From Lachnospiraceae bacterium (GTDB taxonomy: Bacteria > Bacillota > Clostridia > Lachnospirales > Lachnospiraceae), in NCBI GenBank assembly GCA_017626325.1, contig JAGAIZ010000003.1, positions 124,001 through 188,000 on the forward strand: a stretch of DNA of 64,000 bases. Reading direction: 5' to 3'. Positions 61,781 through 64,000 of the stretch are shown here, in pieces. A program made the translations under genes and the position numbers. Under the pieces are notes generated by a model. The model was not told the DNA's origin, did not search any database, and saw only the letters and a program-made list of their open reading frames with translations. The number at the start of each line of letters is the position of its first letter. Within the stretch, counting starts at the first letter, position 1.

Positions 61781-62060
61781 CGTATCGTTATCTCCTTTAG
61801 CCAACCGTTTCTTTTCAGGGGGAAGTTTTGCCGCCTGCAGCCAGCGTCAGCGGGACAAGTCGGCGGCACAAACAGTCAGGCTTATACGGTCTTTATCATA
61901 CGCTTCCTCTGATAAAGAAGGTAAAAGAATCTTTGCAACCGCATTAAGATGATATAAAGAAGGACTGGAGCGCTAAATCGCTCCAGTCCTTGCCGCAGAG
62001 TGTCCGTTTCATGAAGGAATACGGTGGAAATTTTAGGAATCATCAGAGTGATTTTTCAAT
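61781..62060. other. gap between kdpC and the TrkA-like gene
   Basis: This 280-base gap holds the short dispersed repeat at its kdpC end and the strong hairpin at 61957-61990. A possible minus-strand TTGCAA/TTATCA promoter pair with a 17-base spacer follows the hairpin. The remainder has no convincing gene. Confidence 0.5.
61957..61990 (-). terminator. terminator or attenuator hairpin after kdpC
   Basis: AAGGACTGGAGCG and CGCTCCAGTCCTT form a perfect 13-base stem with a six-base loop. On the minus strand the sequence then reads CTTTATATC, a short U-rich tract. It may end or attenuate transcription from kdpC into the TrkA-like gene. Confidence 0.65.
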
Positions 62061-62064
62061 CTAT
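62040..62064 (-). repeat. short copy of the dispersed element, containing the kdpC stop
   Basis: On the minus strand the 25 bases from ATAGATTGAAAAATCACT onward differ from 7776-7800 at one position only. The TAG stop of kdpC is part of this copy, as for kdpE. The rest of the three-hairpin unit does not follow. Confidence 0.75.
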
Positions 62065-62669
62065 TTCTCCAAAATACCATCCAGTATCAGGTTCACCTTG
62101 AGAACATTCACGGTTTCCTCGCCGAAAATTCCGAGGAATCTGCCTGACGTACATTGATCGATAACAGCGCGCACTTCATTCACCGTAATTTCTCTGGCAT
62201 CAGCGATCCTCGCTGCCTGATATTCGGCTGCCGCCGGAGAGATATGCGGGTCAAGGCCGCTGCCGGAGCAGGTGACCAGGTCGACCGGAATCGCGGTTTC
62301 ATCCATAGCAGGATTAGCCGCCCGCAGTTTATCAACCCGCTCTGCAACCAGTTCCTCATATTCTTCGCTGGCGGGAGAGAGATTAGATGGGGAGGCATAC
62401 AGCAGAGTTCTTCCGTCCTCGTCCTTATACGTGGAAACATCGATATTCATAATCCTTCCCCACATATGGGCGTCGTCAGTATACTGCTGACCCAGAAGCT
62501 CGCAGCCATACTTTTTGCCATCCACTACAATGATACTGCCGTTAGCCTTGGCAGGAAAAAGTAACTGCGCCAGTCCGGTAACAACGCCGGTATAGAGAAT
62601 GCCGCACATAACGGAGAAAATCAAAAAGATAATCAAAGCTTTCGGCAAAATTGATTTTACCATTTTCAT
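62061..62669 (-). CDS. kdpC: KdpC subunit of the potassium-transporting ATPase
   Basis: A 202-residue protein with one N-terminal helix (ALIIFLIFSVMCGILYTGVVTGLAQLLFP). The family motifs follow: GCELLGQQYTDDAHMWGR, then VTCSGSGLDPHISPAAAEYQAARIADAR and the C-terminal GRFLGIFGEETVNVLKVNLILDG. KdpC stabilises the KdpFABC complex and raises its affinity for ATP. AAGGAGG lies ahead of its ATG and 16 bases separate it from kdpB. Its stop falls inside a short copy of the dispersed repeat. Confidence 0.95.
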   Translation of the reverse strand: MKMVKSILPKALIIFLIFSVMCGILYTGVVTGLAQLLFPAKANGSIIVVDGKKYGCELLGQQYTDDAHMWGRIMNIDVSTYKDEDGRTLLYASPSNLSPASEEYEELVAERVDKLRAANPAMDETAIPVDLVTCSGSGLDPHISPAAAEYQAARIADAREITVNEVRAVIDQCTSGRFLGIFGEETVNVLKVNLILDGILEK

Positions 62670-62685
62670 ACGCTTCAGCCTCCTT

Positions 62686-64000
62686 TCAGACTAAGCCGGC
62701 TAAAACCAGCAAAACATCGATCAGTTTGATAAAAATAAACGGCGCGATCAGACCGCCAAGCCCGTAGATCAGCAAATTCCGGGACAACAGTTTTCCAGCG
62801 GAAACCTCGCGGTATTTCACACCCTTTAACGCAAGCGGAATCAGGGCAATGATAATCAACGCGTTATAGATAATCGCGGAAAGCACCGCGCTCTGTGAAG
62901 AATGCAGCCCCATAATGTTCAGCGCGGAAAGCTGTGGATACAATCCCATAAACAGCGCCGGGATGATGGCAAAATATTTCGCCACGTCATTGGCAATGGA
63001 AAAGGTTGTCAGACTGCCCCGGGTCATCAGAAGCTGCTTGCCTATCCGAACAATTTCAATCAGTTTGGTGGGGGAAGAATCCAGATCCACCATATTGCCG
63101 GCCTCCTTGGCCGCCTGGGTACCGCTGTTCATGGCCACCGCCACATCAGCCTGCGCCAATGCCGGCGCATCGTTGGTCCCGTCACCGGTCATGGCAACCA
63201 GATGCCCTTTAGCCTGAAAATCACGTATCATGGAAAGCTTGCCCTCCGGCGTCGCCTCCGCAAGGAAATCATCCACACCGGCTTCTGCGGCAATGGCTGC
63301 GGCAGTGATCGGATTGTCGCCGGTGATCATAATGGTCTTGATTCCCATTTTCCGCAGGTCCGCAAATTTTTCCTTTACCCCCTGCTTGATAATATCCTTC
63401 AGATAGATTACGCCGAGAATCCTGTGGTTCTTCGTCACCACCAGAGGGGTACCGCCCTTGGAGGCAATGGATTTGACAACATTATCGCATTCCTCGGAAT
63501 ACATGCCTCCCGCGTGCGTGACATATGCCTGCATGGCATCCGCCGCGCCTTTACGGATTTCATTTCCGTCAAAATCCACGCCGCTCATACGGGTCACGGC
63601 GGTAAACGGAATAAACCGCATTCCCTTATCCTGAAGATTCCTGCCGCGGATCCCGAACTGTTCCTTTGCCAGCACCACAACGCTTCTGCCTTCCGGCGTC
63701 TCGTCCGCCAGAGAAGAAAGCTGCGCGGCATCCGCCAGTTCTCTGATGTCCGCACCGTCTACCGGAATAAATTCCGAAGCCTGCCGATTGCCCAGCGTGA
63801 TCGTTCCGGTTTTATCCAGCATCAGAATGTCCACGTCACCGGCTGCCTCAATAGCCCTGCCGCTCATGGCGAGGACATTGGCCTGGTTGAGCCTTGACAT
63901 ACCCGCGATTCCGATGGCGGAGAGCAGCGCGCCGATGGTGGTAGGCGCAAGGCAGACCAGGAGCGCTACCAGCGTGGTTGCGGATGTGGGATTCGGAATG
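62686..64000 (-). CDS. kdpB: KdpB catalytic subunit of the potassium-transporting ATPase, partial
   Basis: The frame is open to the right edge; the visible part is the last 438 residues or so. Reading from 63999 gives [20 protein letters not shown], followed by [17 protein letters not shown], the conserved membrane region of KdpB. Then come the phosphorylated Asp in [44 protein letters not shown], the hinge [29 protein letters not shown] and C-terminal helices. It hydrolyses ATP to drive high-affinity K+ uptake through KdpA, whose gene is expected to the right of the window. Confidence 0.96.
   Translation of the reverse strand, partial: IPNPTSATTLVALLVCLAPTTIGALLSAIGIAGMSRLNQANVLAMSGRAIEAAGDVDILMLDKTGTITLGNRQASEFIPVDGADIRELADAAQLSSLADETPEGRSVVVLAKEQFGIRGRNLQDKGMRFIPFTAVTRMSGVDFDGNEIRKGAADAMQAYVTHAGGMYSEECDNVVKSIASKGGTPLVVTKNHRILGVIYLKDIIKQGVKEKFADLRKMGIKTIMITGDNPITAAAIAAEAGVDDFLAEATPEGKLSMIRDFQAKGHLVAMTGDGTNDAPALAQADVAVAMNSGTQAAKEAGNMVDLDSSPTKLIEIVRIGKQLLMTRGSLTTFSIANDVAKYFAIIPALFMGLYPQLSALNIMGLHSSQSAVLSAIIYNALIIIALIPLALKGVKYREVSAGKLLSRNLLIYGLGGLIAPFIFIKLIDVLLVLAGLV

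Noticed and set aside
1-64000. tRNA, rRNA, prophage, integrase or transposase genes
   Set aside because: None was recognised in any frame or as sequence on either strand.

Overview
The window reads as a chromosome segment from a Gram-positive, low-to-moderate GC Clostridia, most likely a Lachnospiraceae gut-type anaerobe. The reasons are strong AGGAGG-type ribosome sites, BspA-type leucine-rich and BIG2 surface proteins with acidic linkers, CotH-family proteins paired with VTC and DUF4956 proteins, and a Kdp operon carrying a TrkA-like protein. No outer-membrane genes are seen apart from one LpxD-like acyltransferase. No rRNA, tRNA, CRISPR array, prophage or transposase was seen.

About 1-57 kb is one very long cell-surface polysaccharide and surface-protein region. 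Bases 1-2.9 kb are visibly more AT-rich and hold a partial polyprenyl-phosphate glycosyltransferase, a membrane GT-C-like protein and a divergent RfbF paralog. At about 2.9 kb the composition changes and a canonical rfbF-rfbH-rfbG set begins (CDP-4-keto-3,6-dideoxyhexose formation). It is followed by a CotH protein, a deacetylase-like protein, an LpxD-like acyltransferase and the first VTC + DUF4956 pair. A convergent CotH gene, two giant secreted proteins (a glucosaminidase with Ig-like repeats, and a leucine-rich BspA-like protein), a broken DUF4160 / intact DUF2442 pair, a GT-C protein and another CotH follow, up to 27.6 kb.

An XRE regulator with two matching operator-like palindromes separates this from 28-57 kb. 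That part holds several GT2/GT4/GT8 glycosyltransferases, the second VTC + DUF4956 pair, now directly coupled to a degenerate CotH and a CotH with C-terminal membrane helices, then UDP-glucose dehydrogenase and a UDP-glucuronate epimerase. It ends with a GtrB-like transferase plus ChbG-like deacetylase, two MBOAT acyltransferases (one with an SGNH partner), a GtrII-like protein, further large membrane proteins and a secreted SGNH hydrolase. Together they could build and decorate an acidic, acylated, deoxyhexose-containing surface glycan; the five CotH proteins and two polyphosphate-polymerase pairs point to a phosphate-based surface modification.

From 57.1 kb to the right edge the minus strand carries a potassium module: kdpB (cut by the edge), kdpC, a TrkA-like NAD-binding protein, a small membrane-anchored protein resembling a LysR ligand-binding domain, kdpD and kdpE.

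Two structural signals stand out. One is a dispersed element beginning TAGRTTGAAAAATCACT, found once as a 144-base three-hairpin unit flanked by 11-base direct repeats and twice as short copies that supply the stop codons of kdpE and kdpC. The other is the repeated CotH/VTC/DUF4956 arrangement.
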